DNA of 64,000 nt, taken from contig NC_073645.1 of NCBI RefSeq assembly GCF_029407905.1, positions 48,175,501 through 48,239,500 of the forward strand, written 5' to 3'. Each line of letters opens with the position of its first letter. The stretch's first letter is position 1. This document shows positions 46,891 through 58,949 of the stretch, one piece after another. This DNA comes from Bubalus kerabau. Lineage: Eukaryota; Chordata; Mammalia; Artiodactyla; Bovidae. The position numbers were made by a program, and so were the translations under genes. A model generated the notes under the pieces. It saw only the letters and a list, made by a program, of their open reading frames with translations. It did no database searches and had not been told where the DNA came from.

Positions 46891-49671
46891 AAGGTACAAG
46901 TACAAATGTAACCACTAGAACAAGGACCCAAACCTTCTTATTAATAAAAACTAGGAGAAAATTATAAATAAAAAGTAATGAATACATATCTTAGAGATGA
47001 ACAAATGACCAAAAAGATTACAAATTTATGACAAAGTTGGCACTAAACATCAGTCATTCCATGAATACAAATGGACTTAACTTACTTATTAAAAGAAAAA
47101 GCCCACACAGCTTGCAAGGTAGGGAATGCTGGTGAAGCCCAGCAGAATCACAGGTGGACTTACCCTTTAGCCCAGAAATGCCCCCACCAGGAACCCACTC
47201 TAGTGGACTCATGAGATGGTCCAGAGACCTAGCCTGCATTATCAGATGGTTTGCTCTGGTCCTCTGTCGGCAAACAAGCCCAGGGCAAAAAGCACACATC
47301 TAAGGACTCAGGCTCAGGCCCCTGGGGAGTCATGGCCCCAACACCGAACCAACAGATGTCACTTGGACAGACCAGGCGAGGATCTGCCCAGCAGCTAACT
47401 CTGACTCGACATTGACCTGAGGGGTTGCTGCCTGTTCTGAGAAGTCCAGTGACCCAACAGTGAATGAGCCTGATGGGTGGGAGCTGACTGAGAGAGCCCA
47501 GCGGGGTCTTCTAGTCAATGAACATGTCAAAGTGACATAGAAAAAGCCATTCAGAAAGCCAAGGGCGGCAAAACACAAAATGTGCTAATGTCTGTGACGA
47601 TACCAGACAGTTTAAGGAGGCCTCCAGCCCAAGCAGCCAGCAGGGGCTCATCCAGCAAAGAGGAAGCTCAGCTGAAGGCCATCGTCCCTCTGACCAGTTG
47701 GTTATAAGTCCCTGAGCGGTCCACCCACAGGTACCTCTTGATGTACCCACATTTAGAAACACCCTCCCCCACGAGGGCTTCCACGCTTGGAGGCTGGATG
47801 TGGGCACAGAACGGCTGTCATTCTCATCTGGATGGCTTGTTCTCTGGCAACTACTTGAATATATTCTGTGGTTCCCCTGCCTTATAAAAATGAGTAGAAA
47901 ATGGGCATATGTATCTGCATGGGACTCATTTAATACAATTAAGATGAAGATGGAAATCATCAGGTGTTAGAAGTAGCAAATCTTTAACCTTAAAGCAGCA
48001 GTCATTGGACATAGGCCAGAAACTGGTTGATTCCTTGCTGAGTGGTAAAGGAAATGAGCAAAATTAAAGAGCCAATTTGAAGTGCTTAAAATGATCAAAG
48101 TCCGGGCCTAAAGAGTGAGCTATAAAATTAGGGATTTTATAATACCGTTGAGGGCTCTGATCTCAGAATTCCCTTTTCCAATGTGTCTTCCTGTACACAG
48201 TTTCCATGTGTGGTTTCAGGACTCTGGCTGTAAGGAATCCCCTATTTCGGTGCTTTGTGGGGTTGGGGCCAGGAAGGAGACAGGCTTGTCCGACACACAA
48301 TGCCTCCACTTCCTGCCTTCCCAGGTCAGGCAGGTTCCTCCTACCAACCCCAGCCAGATCCTCTATTCCATCCCAGGATCTGGAAACCCCATTTGGAGAA
48401 GATATAAATACTTCTGAGGGTTCCATGTCAGAACAGGAAGTGAATTCCAAGGCTGCGGGATTCCCATGGAAAAGGCTCTGGGTTCTCCTTCTCAGAGCTA
48501 TGGGAACCCGCTGGAAGCATTTTCTTGTCTGGCTGATGGCATTTTTCTGGTTTTCTCAGATGCTTTTTACAAACCTCAATCATGTCAACCCAAACTCAGC
48601 TGGAAACATGTGGCCCTGAGTGCATCTTTTTCTAAGAACACTGCACCCTTTGAAGAACTATTTTTGAAAATCATGATTGGAGAGAGTCCCCAAGGCCTCT
48701 GCAGAGAAGCACAGGCCACGTGAAAACAGCAATGAAGAATAAATCAAGCAGTCTAAAGAAGCTGAACCAGGGCTGGCCAGGCCACAGTCAGTACACAGAG
48801 GCTGAGGCTCTGATGCTGGCCTCCATCTCCTAAGACCACAAGGCTCATATACTTCGGGTCCTTTCATCCCCTACACCCCCTCCCCAAATGACCATCATCT
48901 CCCAATGAGATAAACAGGTGGTGTCGCAATTGAAAGCACTCACTTTCCAATCCCTTTCATTTCATGAGAACGTCCTCACATTTACTTCTTGTCATAAAGG
49001 AACAAAATGTACTTTGTTTATGGGCTTGCCTTGAGAGACCACTTAGGTTTGGAAAAAATGGTAAGATGCTTAACTGTTTCTTAAATGCTACAGTGAGTAT
49101 CTGCGTCTAGTAGAAGCATTTCCCTTATATCCTAAAGAGAGGAGGGGTTGCTGTGTACAAATAAACTTATCATTGTCTTGTTGAAAAATCATCATTTTGG
49201 AGTAAAGTGGAGAGTGCAGAATCACAAAAAAACGACAAGTCCTTCTGAACTAATATATGTCTGGGGAGAAGATATCTCTGGGGAGAAGAGAGAGGCCCCA
49301 CGTATTTTCACTCTTTCTACCTGTCTCACGTTGGCTGGAGAGGAAATCATTTTCCTGTGACATTTTTGAGCATTCAGTTAATACAGCTGAGTGTCGTGTT
49401 ATATAAACTGGCGCCTCTGGCAGTGAATTACCCAGCATGATGGTAGGACGTGTGCTTTTCTTCCATATCAACCCCTCCCGCCTTTTCTTGGGGGTCATAA
49501 TGTCTGTTTTATTCTTGATTTCAAAGTAGGAAGAAAAATAAACAGTGGACTGGTTTTTATTGGGCTTTTATATCCCTAAACACCCCAACTAAGTTTTCCA
49601 GAAACTTCTCTTAGGAAGGTAGGTTGCCATGTTGCACACCCTCTGGTTCTATGCAGTTCCTGCTCTCCCCT
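46891..49671. other. C10orf90 5'-side intron, unassigned
   Basis: Unique sequence. Open frames such as 47511-47960 (minus) and 48206-48619 (plus) show no recognisable domains or splice pattern. Confidence 0.35.
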
Positions 49672-49828
49672 GGGGCTCCCCTGGTGGCTCAGTGGTAAAG
49701 AATCCACCTGCAAAGCAGAAGGCCCGGGTTCGATCCCTGGGTTGGGAAGATCCCTGAAGAAGGGAATGGCAACCCACGCCAGTATTCTTGCCTGGAGAAT
49801 CCCATGGACAGAGGAGCCTGGTGGGCTC
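49672..49828 (+). mobile_element. Bov-tA SINE, 3' truncated
   Basis: Head GGGGCTCCCCTGGTGGCTCA and B box GGGTTCGATCCCTGGG. The copy stops after GGAGCCTGGTGGGCT and lacks the usual tail. Confidence 0.9.
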
Positions 49829-50479
49829 GAGTCCTCTGAGCCATTCTGCTTTTCCTGATGCCTTTCAAAGGACTCTTGGGGGTCAAGCTGCAGTGTAAAT
49901 ACAGCACTCTTCCAAAAGTGACTTTGCAGGCGGTTCGTCTTTAGGCTGCATTGGTGCTTGCTGATTTAAAAAAGTGTTTTTAAAATGGTTGTTGTTAGCA
50001 TGGTACGTGTTAGCTTTAGGGGAAGCGTGGTGAGGGGCACAAGAAAACTGTCCTATTTTGGCACTATGTCTGTAAGTCTAAAATTAGTGCAAATGTAAAC
50101 ATTGTAAAAAATAGTAGTTTATGATAGGTCAAAAAAGTTTTCAGAGGAACAGTTTTCAGATAGTCACCCTTCAGAACTTTGTACTATGACTGTCTATGTT
50201 GATTCACCAAAATGGCATGAACACATTTGTAATATCCTGTGCATCTCAACATTGTCTACAGTTTCCATCAATTTGCTGGTGAGCAGAGATTGGTCATCAG
50301 CTACTTGGAATCCCAAGGTCAGGTCCACTGACCTGGTATCTGCATGACCCCTGAGAAAGGGCAGGGGCACTAATCCACCCAGGATGCCTGTTTTACATCC
50401 CAATGTCACCTCAGAAAGATGGAAGACACTTGGAACACAGTGGTGAAGAGAATTAGCACACACCCCTGGAAACCTGGGG

Positions 50480-50660
50480 TCTGCTTCCTCCTGGCCCTGC
50501 CTTCATTTAACCAATGATGGTGCAGCTCCGCCTGCCTGCTTGGCCTCAAGTTACTCATCTATACAACGGGATGATAACCATCCTGCTCTGTGAGAAGGAC
50601 GCAGGACATGATGAAAACTCAGAAAGAATAATGCACTGGGCAAAGGCGAGCCATCGTTGC
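50480..50660 (+). repeat. MIR SINE remnant
   Basis: GGCCTCAAGTTACTCATCTA then ACAACGGGATGATAACCATC follows the sense MIR 3' half. Confidence 0.55.
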
Positions 50661-50698
50661 AGTTTACGCAGCCCTCAAGTGGCCCATATCTAAGAAGC

Positions 50699-50802
50699 TC
50701 AGCCAGGTGCTCAGCCATGTCCGACTCTCTGCGACTGTGTAGACTATAGACAACCAGTCTCCTCTGCCCATGGAATTTTCCAGGCAAGACTATTAGAGTG
50801 GG
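50699..50802 (-). mobile_element. Bov-tA SINE (antisense), outer part 1
   Basis: CAGCCATGTCCGACTCTCTG ... TTTTCCAGGCAAGACTATTA. The element resumes at 51315 after a BovB insert. Confidence 0.85.
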
Positions 50803-51314
50803 TTCAGTTCAGTCACTCAGTTGTGTCCAACTCTTTGTTAACCCATGGACTGCAGCATGCCAGGCCTCCCTGTCCTTCACCAACTCCTGGAGTTTACTCA
50901 AACTCATGTCCATTGAATCGGTGATGCCATCCAACCACCTCATCCTCTGTCATCCCCTTCTCCTCTTGCCTTCAATCTTGCCCAGCATCAGGGTCTTTTC
51001 CAATGAGTCAGTTATTTGCATCAGGTGGCCAAAGTATTAGAGTTGCAGCTTCAGCATCAGCCCTTCCAAAGAGTATTCAGGACTGATTCCCTTTAGGATG
51101 GACTGGTTGGATATCCTTGCAGTCCAAGGGACTCTCAAGAGTCTTCTCCAACACCGCAGTTCAAAAGCATCAATTCTTTGGTGCTCAGCTTTCTTTATAG
51201 TCCAACTCTCATATCCATACATGACTACTGGAAAAACCATAGCCTTGACTAGATGGACCTTTGTTGGCAAAGTAATGCCTCTGCTTTTTAATATGCTGTC
51301 TAGGCTGGTCATAA
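50803..51314 (-). mobile_element. BovB inserted inside a Bov-tA (antisense)
   Basis: Begins TTCAGTTCAGTCACTCAGTT and ends GTCTAGGCTGGTCATAAC, a 5'-truncated BovB in the same orientation as the host SINE. No clear TSD was found. Confidence 0.9.
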
Positions 51315-51421
51315 CCATTTCCTATTCCACGGGATCTTCCTGACCCAGAGACTGAACCCACGTCTCCTGAGACTCCTGCACTGGTAGGCAGGTTCTTTAC
51401 CACTAGTGCCACCCAGGAAGT
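51315..51421 (-). mobile_element. Bov-tA SINE (antisense), outer part 2
   Basis: CATTTCCTATTCCACGGGAT ... CAGGTTCTTTACCACTAGTG then CCACCCAGGAAG: the tRNA-head side of the SINE interrupted at 50803. Confidence 0.85.
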
Positions 51422-53199
51422 TCCTATCTAAAGCACAGCCCTAAAAATATAATCCTTAAGGGATATAAAAAGACTTTGTCCTTTCAAACTTAGGAAAAAA
51501 TACACTCATAAGGAGACATAGAGAGGCAGGAAGACAGTTTGTTCAGTCTTTGACTCGTGACCGCCCGTATGCCTTAAGCCTATTTCCTGTCCATCTCGCT
51601 AAGTTACTGGCTGAAGGTCAGGGGAGGCCAACGTGGGTTAGGTTTGGGGGGCTTCTCTCAGTGGGATGAGAACTGTCCTTTGAGTGGGACAAGCCCAGCC
51701 ATCCTTCTGGCCCCACAGCAGCTCTGGGCGCGGCGCTCCAGCCCCCAGCCCCAGTGGCTGTGGTCTGTCCCTTGACTGTGCCCCTTCCTTGTGTTGCAGA
51801 GGAAAAACAGGAGCTTTTGTGCTGGGGAGAAAAAGGGACGTGGAGCTACTGCAGGGAGCTAGATCAGAAGCCCTCTGCTAGGGGGAACGTCAGATGCAAA
51901 ACTGAGCCTGAAGGAGGAACACAGCCCCTGCCTCGTCTGCATCTACCCTTTAACCCTTCTTACCTCCAAAGATGCCCTGATCACTTCAGTCAGATTTAAA
52001 GGGATGTGGATAGCTGCAGTGGGTGGGGGAGGGGAGAGGAGGACACAGTGAGATTCAGGCCCAACCTCCACCCAGCTCCAGGCCTCTGGGAGCCACCAAC
52101 ACAGAAACAGAGTTTCTTAGCAAAGTCCAGTCTCAAGTTCTAGGGTCACACAGGATGCTCCACACCTGGGGGAGACAATGTAGTGAGAAGGGGTCCAATC
52201 AGCAATGCGTGGGTTTCCCAACAAGCAGGGCAGATCCCACCCTGCTGGGAGCTGGAGGGCATCAGGTGGTCCAGAGGAGACCCCTTTGGGTGCTGAGCTC
52301 CCAGAAGACCCTGATGGTTCATCCCAACACATCCTGAGCGGGGTCTGACATGGGTAGACCCACCGCGAGGGACATGGCTGATGCAGGCGTTGCAGATGGT
52401 CCTCTCCTTAACCAATGGCCTGTGTTATTCACGCACTCAGGGATGGTTCCTTTCCTTCACCAAGAGGCCTTTCTCCCATTAATGCTAATGGGAGTCATGT
52501 GGCTGAAATGCAGGCATTTCATTTTCCAGATTTTCTAAAAATAAAATGTGGTGACGGAAAACATATGTATTGTTTCTATTTGGGATTGTGAAAACACAAA
52601 CAAAAGGAACCAGAGAAAGTCACAGCCCGATCCTTGTCGATTATAATAGTAGATAAAGTTATTTGTCATCACATAGGTGTAGGTGTGGGGTAATCTGAAA
52701 CCAGGCTCAGTTACACAAGCACGGTGTAAGTAATGCTTTTGTTTTTTATCCCTTGAAAAATATATCCCATCTTTTCTTTGATGACCAGGATACTCAAAAG
52801 GTTTTTATTTATTAATTTTTTTTTGAGTTACTAGACCAAGGAATGGTTGTATGTTATGGTTCAAAATAGGAGCTATAGTCCAGAAAAAGATTACTATAAA
52901 GAAAATTACTAAAAAAGGAATTTTATATTCCTAATGACTTTCATGATTCACTTGCAACTATGTATGGTAAGGATTTTAAAAGTACCTCCTGGATATAAAA
53001 AAAAAAAATCAAAGTTAAAAACACCAATATCTTTTTTAAGTGACACGGTTAAAGAAAAGGCAGTGATAAAAAATGTTAATAGCATTCAAACTACCAACCG
53101 CACCATGGGCCAAACTCAAAACTTGACAAAAGAGCAACACGGAAAATGAACTTCTGGTCTGCTTTGTCTCACGTAAGTGTAGCATGTTTTAAAAACTGG
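51422..53199. other. C10orf90 5'-side intron, unassigned
   Basis: No repeat family recognised. The AT-rich part at 52540-53190 could be the 3'UTR of the coding-like segment at 53201-53480 (minus). Confidence 0.3.
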
Positions 53200-53200
53200 C

Positions 53201-53480
53201 TACATTTAGTCAGTCTTCTATTGACCTGAACATTTCTAGTTTACACTGAGAAGCATCTTCCTGTTTCGCTTTTCTGTTGCTTGAATCCATGGGAGCTTTA
53301 AGCACAGCTACAGCTCGGTGCACAACCTGGCCCAGCGCTTGCAGCTGCAGACACATCCAGTCTGCCTGCAACGAAGCTTTCTCCTGTGGGCTTGCAAACG
53401 CATGGTGGTCTACGCACCATCTCATGCACTTGGACATGATTAAATTAGGACTGGAGCAAAGTCCCCAGTGCCTTTGCTCA
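53201..53480 (-). pseudogene. Coding-like 3' end, possible 5'-truncated retrocopy
   Basis: A minus-strand frame is open from the SINE border to TGA at 53212-53210. From the ATG at 53437-53435 it encodes 75 residues (MSKCMRWCVDHHAFASPQEK at the start; CKLEMFRSIED at the end). Helical leucine/glutamine-rich middle, coding-like codon use. It is followed by AT-rich sequence resembling a 3'UTR. The 5' side ends at a Bov-tA (53481) and L2 beyond, so nothing upstream survives. I do not recognise the protein, and a chance open frame remains possible. Confidence 0.3.
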
Positions 53481-53691
53481 CATGCTTAGTCACTCAGTCG
53501 TGTCTGACTCTGCGACTCCACAGACAGGAGCCTGCCAGGCTCCTCCTCTGTCCATGGAATTCTCCAGGCAAGAATACTGGAGTAGATTGCCATTTCCTAC
53601 TCCAGGGGATCTTCCAGACCCAGGGATCAAACCCGTGTCTCCTGCATTGGCAGGCAGATTCTTTACCACTGAGCCACCAAGGAAGCCCCAT
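53481..53691 (-). mobile_element. Bov-tA SINE (antisense)
   Basis: GCTTAGTCACTCAGTCGTGT ... GATTCTTTACCACTGAGCCA then CCAAGGAAGCCCC. Confidence 0.93.
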
Positions 53692-53894
53692 ACTGGATCT
53701 TATTAATGCCCAAATCTAGGCATTCCCTTGATTCCCTCGTTCCTTCTGCTTCACACGGAATCCATCAGCAAGCCTGCTTAAGTCCGCCCACCTAAAAGCT
53801 ACCTGGACCATGCCTGCTCCCCCATCTCCACTCATAGCACTCCCCTGGGTAGCTCTCCTGCTCTGCTGACTTTCCTGCTCCCACCTGAGATCTT

Positions 53895-54475
53895 GAGAAA
53901 TTGTAAGTCAAATCATGGCAATCCTCTGCTTAAATCTCGCCAATGGCTTTCCACCGCAGCTAAAATACATCTCAGACTCCTCCCCATGTGATCTGCCCAT
54001 CTCCTTGAGCTCACACGACCCCTCCCCTGGCCTCTCTCTTTGCCCCCCCCCCCACTCCCGTCCCAGCCCTACTGGTTTTAGCCTTGTCCCTTGAATGTAC
54101 CTATTCTATCCTTTATCACATCAAGGGCTTCTCACCAGTCGCTCCTTTTGTCTAGAAATGCTCCTCCTTTCTGCCTTCCCAAGGTGGACTCCTCATCAAT
54201 ACCCTCACTCAGAGATACCTTCCAGACTCCTCTAAGAAGCAGGCAAGTGGCCAACTCAATCACATCACCTGATTCTAATGCTGTGGTACGGCTCTATCCC
54301 CACCTGAAATTTCTCATGTGAATGCTACTCTTTGTTGTCCATCTCTGTCAGCCACTCAACAGCAAGCTCCACGAGAGCAGGGGCCTTGCTTTGCCTGCTG
54401 CAGTACCCGGATGACACTCCGCCCACTCAAGAAACATTTGTCAAGTGACGCATCATTTAACTGATGGTGCCTGTC
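53895..54475 (+). repeat. L2 LINE 3' end
   Basis: The order of CCTCTGCTTAAATCTCGCCA, ACGACCCCTCCCCTGGCCTC, TGCTCCTCCTTTCTGCCTTC, CTCCACGAGAGCAGGGGCCT and GAAACATTTGTCAAGTGA is that of an L2 3' end. A C-run lies at about 54043-54053. Confidence 0.65.
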
Positions 54476-56445
54476 TTCAGGGCTTTTAGCCTGTGAGGAG
54501 CCTGGTAACATTCTGAAGTCTTACTTGCCTACCAGATAATAATAATGAAGAGATACAGAATCTCTACCCAAAAATATCATCAGGGAAATTTTGACAGTTT
54601 GTTAGAGGTGAACATTAACTTAATAATTCACAAGTATTTCTTAGGTACCTCCTATGGTCAGGTACAACCTAAGCAAAGAGAGAGGCAAGTTGGGGACTTT
54701 GGGACAGAAGGTTAAATGCCTTAAACTTGAGGGTGCATCCATCCTCACTCTTACAATAATGAAAAGGTTATTTTAGAGGAGCCCGAGTTCTCTCAATTTC
54801 AATGGCCTTAAGGAAAGGAACAATGAGACCAAGTCTAAGTCCTGAAAAGCAGGCCATTTCTTACTCTTCTGGCCCTTTGTTTTCTAAATCATTCACCCTT
54901 CCCAGGAAGGTGCTAGAAAACTCGCTTGTCTTAACTGGGCCATCATATCATCAGACAAGTATCAGTTTAGCCTAAAGTGACAAGGAGGGAAGCGGGAATG
55001 CTGGGTTGTGGGCATCCCAGGCCAGCAGAGACTGGACATTAGCAAGCAGTCAGATGTACAGCTCCCACTAGAACCATTTCACTACGGACATCAGTTCATG
55101 CCCTTTTCTTCTCCAAAACGTTTGCAAACTAAAAGTGGCAAACTTGATCAATTCCATCTTCACACTCTTTCTCTGCAGGCTGTCTTAGCAGAAGCACAGA
55201 TGGATAGAAAATTAGACAAAAGCCAGGTGGACAGAAAACAGGAGACAGAGAAGCAAAGAGCTCAATTACTCTTTGACTGAAATCATTTACTTCCTAAATA
55301 GCTAGGGGTCGTCGCTATGGCTTTCCCCTGGATTTGAAATTACACATTTTCCATTTCTGACATGACCACCAGACTAGCCATGTGAGGGCAATTTTCAGAA
55401 AGGAAGGAGCAGATCAGCTTTCCAGGCCACACAGACCAGACAGCAAACCCTGATGTGTCACCGGGGAGAGCAAGATGGTCAGACTTTGTCTGAGATTAGA
55501 AGGGGGCGGGGTGTGCATTTCCTTGCAAGAAAAATTAAACCAAATTTTAAAGGGAAGTTTCTCTGCTGGAAAAGGAGTTAAGGACTGAGTTTGGTTTGGG
55601 AGACCCTTAATTTTAAGTTTCCTACACGTGTGATATTAGGCACTCCTTCTGAACAGTACATAACAACAGGAAACATTCAGAAATTTGATGCATTTTAATG
55701 TCTGGAAGATATTGCTGACTGAAGTAACACAATGCAAGACAGTTAAATGGCTTATACTCCAATGAAGCTGCTATTAAATAAATCTTTTAAAAAGCAAGAC
55801 TGTTCACCATGCTGATAGGCATGTGGCCAGTAGGTTTTGCATGAGGCCAGGACAGCTGGGAGTCACACGGAATTAAAGCAAGAGCATTTCATGCTTGGCA
55901 GGTGAAGCCCCAGTGAAGTATGCCCTAGCGCACTTAGCATGCTGGTCTTTGCTAGTCTTTTGACTTGCAGCCTAATTTCTTTTGGTTGAGAAACTAATCC
56001 AACTCAGCTGCAGAGACAAGTTTTTGTGCTTTAAGTTTTATAATGTAATTAACAATTCACATCCAATTACATCACGTTAAAAATTCTTTTCCAATCCTTT
56101 CTCTACTAATCCTAGACTCAGTGCCCGTGTGCTAACTGGACTGATGCTCGGGAGAAGAGCAGAAAACTCACTGGCAAGCATGGACCTGAGCCTGCCGTGA
56201 TCAGCAATATTTAAGTCAAAATTGGTTCAAAGTACATGCCTACTTTCAGCTTGTGGTTTGAGATCAATGGGTGTCTTTCTGTAAGGAAACCCTAAGAAAA
56301 TAAGACTATGTCTTCAGAATGAGGTTTTCACATTAGCTCCATGAACATGGCTTTCATACCAATCACCTCATTCCTTGTAGCCCTCGAGAGCTCCATGGTG
56401 CCCCAGAAGGAAACCTGAAAGCTTTGCTATGGATCTCCTTCCACA
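54476..56445. other. C10orf90 5'-side intron, unassigned
   Basis: Unique, AT-rich sequence. A 90-codon plus frame (55008-55280) has no recognised homology. Confidence 0.35.
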
Positions 56446-56657
56446 GGCTTCCCTGGTGGCTCAGACAGTAAAGAATCCGCCTCCAGTGCAGGAGACCTGG
56501 GTTTGATCCCTGGGTCAGGAAGATCCCCTGGAGAAGGAAATGACAACCCACTCCAGTATTCTTGCCTGGAGAATTTCATGGACAGAGGAGCCTGGTGGGC
56601 TACAGTCCATGGGGTTGCAAAGAGTCGGACACGACTGAAGTGACTTAGCATGTAGCA
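56446..56657 (+). mobile_element. Bov-tA SINE
   Basis: Head GGCTTCCCTGGTGGCTCAGA, B-box-like GGGTTTGATCCCTGGG, tail CTGAAGTGACTTAGCATG, followed by a short (CA)n. Confidence 0.93.
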
Positions 56658-57387
56658 CTCAGGCATGCACACACACACTATCCACACTGGGTTCTGAACT
56701 GCTTCTCCAACCCTGTAGCCTGTTTGCAACCCTTCAACCTCCAGGGATCCAGATACACATTCTGTTTGTCATTCTCTAAGATATCCTGCCCGTCTGTACC
56801 TCTCCTGGGCTCCATCTGACCAATGCCACCTTTTCCCTGGAACTTCACTGGTTCACTCACTGGAGACCAACCCCTGTCACTCTGCAGGCTCAGCACAGAT
56901 TGTGGGTTATACCACTGGCCTGACTTTGACTCATTTTGCATTTCCCCCATCTCATTAGCCAGTATAACTTGGGACAGAGAAAGTTGTTTTTCTCTTCCCT
57001 GTATCACCAATAGTGCAGAGCACAGCAAGTGTATCTGCAACAAAACTTTAACAAAATGTGTTAAAGTTACATTTAAGGTTTCTCCATGAGCCTGCCAGTT
57101 CCCTCTAGATCCATCATTGTTTTGTGTGGTCATAACAACTGCAATTCTCAAAAGACAAAGAAAAGTCAGAATGCAGTAGAGGGCATGTCAAGTGAAGTTC
57201 AAAATGACTTCGGGCTCAGGATGCAGAGGCCCATATAGGGATGGCCAATCATCAAGGCCCCTAGTGACATTAAACAGTGCATTAAAGACTCCTGGAGAAA
57301 ACCTACCACTCAAAGAGCAGAAGGGAAGACGGAACAGAAGACAATCTACAAGGCAGGAAATACACACAGCCAATAAACAAGCAGATA
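56658..57387. other. C10orf90 5'-side intron, unassigned
   Basis: Open frames on both strands (56678-57151 minus, 56823-57089 plus) without recognisable content. No repeat identified. Confidence 0.3.
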
Positions 57388-57811
57388 CAGTTGACCTTGA
57401 GCAATATGGGGCATTAGGGGCACTGACCGGAGAAGGCAATGGCAACCCATTCCAGTACTCTTGCCTGGAAAATCCCATGGGTGGAGGAGCCTGGTAGGCT
57501 GCAGTCCATGGAGAAGGAAATGGCAACCCACTCCAGTATTCTTGCCTGGAGAATCCCAGGGACAGGGGAGCCTGATGGGCTGCCATCTATGGGGTCGCAC
57601 AGAGTCGGACACAACTGAAGCGACTTAGCAGCAGCAGCAGGGGCACTGACATCAAAATCTTGTAACTTTACAGTCAGCCCTCCGTATAGCTGCTCCACAT
57701 ACGCAGAATCAACCAACAGCAGACTGTGTCGTACTGTAGTATTTAGTACTGGAAAAATCTGCATACAGGTGGATCTGCTCAGTTCAGACCCATGTTGTTA
57801 AGAGTCTACTG
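57388..57811 (+). mobile_element. MER2-like Tigger DNA transposon with a BOV-A2 inside
   Basis: Left end CAGTTGACCTTGAGCAATAT and right end GTTGTTAAGAGTCTACTG form the terminal inverted repeats, flanked by TA at 57386-57387 and 57812-57813. The interior has CAGTCAGCCCTCCGTATAGC and CTGTAGTATTTAGTACTGGA. Non-autonomous; no transposase. Confidence 0.85.
57428..57638 (+). mobile_element. BOV-A2 dimer SINE with 12-bp TSD
   Basis: Two Bov-A monomers in tandem (both with GAGAAGG(A/C)AATGGCAACCCA), ending in GCAGCAGCAGC. Flanked by AGGGGCACTGAC at 57416-57427 and 57639-57650. Confidence 0.95.
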
Positions 57812-57829
57812 TACTTCTGTCTTGCAATT

Positions 57830-58440
57830 TGAAATTAGTCAAGAAGAAGATACTTTCACCTATCAAACAGGCAAAGGGTAAAGATCTATGCATTCAATTC
57901 TAGAGAGAAAATAAGCAGACAGAAACTCTCCTGCAAAGCCATTGGCAGCACACACTGCTGCAACGTTTTTGTAAATAGTTGGCAATATAGAATCAAAGGT
58001 CTTAAAGAATTTCAAGTCATTTACCCAATGATTCTGCTTCTAGAAATGTGAGCTCTAGGTCATCTAGAGCTCTGGATCTGAGAACAATAGAGTGAAGGAG
58101 ACAAAACCTGGCCCCTGAGAATGTGGGACTAGACACTGCATAGACACTCAATTCTTATTTTCAAATCATTTACCCAGTGATTTTCCTTCCAGGAATATAG
58201 CTTAAGAATACAAGCAGTGTGGTCAAAACTGTACACACACAGACATACATTAAGTATTATTTGTACATAAGTATCATTAAGTATCATGGTGAAAATTAGG
58301 AAACTAAATGCCCAATGTTAATTGTTTAAAAATTTATGTCACCACATGATCTGAATGTTAGATAGTTTTCTCATATGCTCACAGAGAAGTTTTAATAGCA
58401 TAGAAAACAGGTCATTCTGATTCATACCTAAATAAAACCT
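57830..58440 (+). repeat. Old L1M-type 3' sequence, low certainty
   Basis: CATTTACCCAATGATTCTGC and TTTACCCAGTGATTTTCCTT resemble the L1 segment ahead of the 3' end. It contains one copy of a segment repeated at 58858. Confidence 0.4.
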
Positions 58441-58767
58441 GTAATGTTAGAAAAAGCTTAAAAAGTCAACAACAGTAAAACTTCAAGAATAGACACCATT
58501 TAAGTCTACTTGTATAAATGGAGAGACATTCAATATAGGAAATTAGTATTTCAATAATGACCATTAATTTATAGATTTAATTATTGCAGCTCCTGGCCCA
58601 AAATCCTAAAATTATTTTTTATGGATGACCAACTTAACAAAATTCTTCTAGAAAAAAATAAATGAATGAGATCTTTTATTTCCTGTAATACGGTACATTA
58701 TAAATACATAGCCAAAAACAACTAAAAATCCTGGACACAAACAAATACATATTTACCCATATAGCTC

Positions 58768-58850
58768 AGCTGGTAGAATAGTAAAGAAAGGCTTCAGAGC
58801 TCAGGTGGGGAACAAATCCAGCTGCCCTAAAGGCAACTGCTGGTTGCCGG
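58768..58850 (+). repeat. MIR SINE head fragment
   Basis: TAGCTCAGCTGGTAGAATAG followed by AGGCTTCAGAGCTCAGGTGG and ACAAATCCAGCTGCCC parallels the tRNA-derived MIR 5' half. It is not a tRNA gene: there is no acceptor stem or proper T arm. Confidence 0.55.
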
Positions 58851-58949
58851 TCATCTGGAGCTCTGGATCTGAGGACAAATAGAGCGAAGGGAGCGAGAAT
58901 GTGGGGCTAGACACCGCACAGACGCTCCATTCACAGCCACAGCCTCGGG

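Noticed and set aside
58755..58830. tRNA gene suggested by TAGCTCAGCTGGTAGAATAG
   Set aside because: No pairing acceptor stem or normal T loop. The downstream sequence fits a MIR head.
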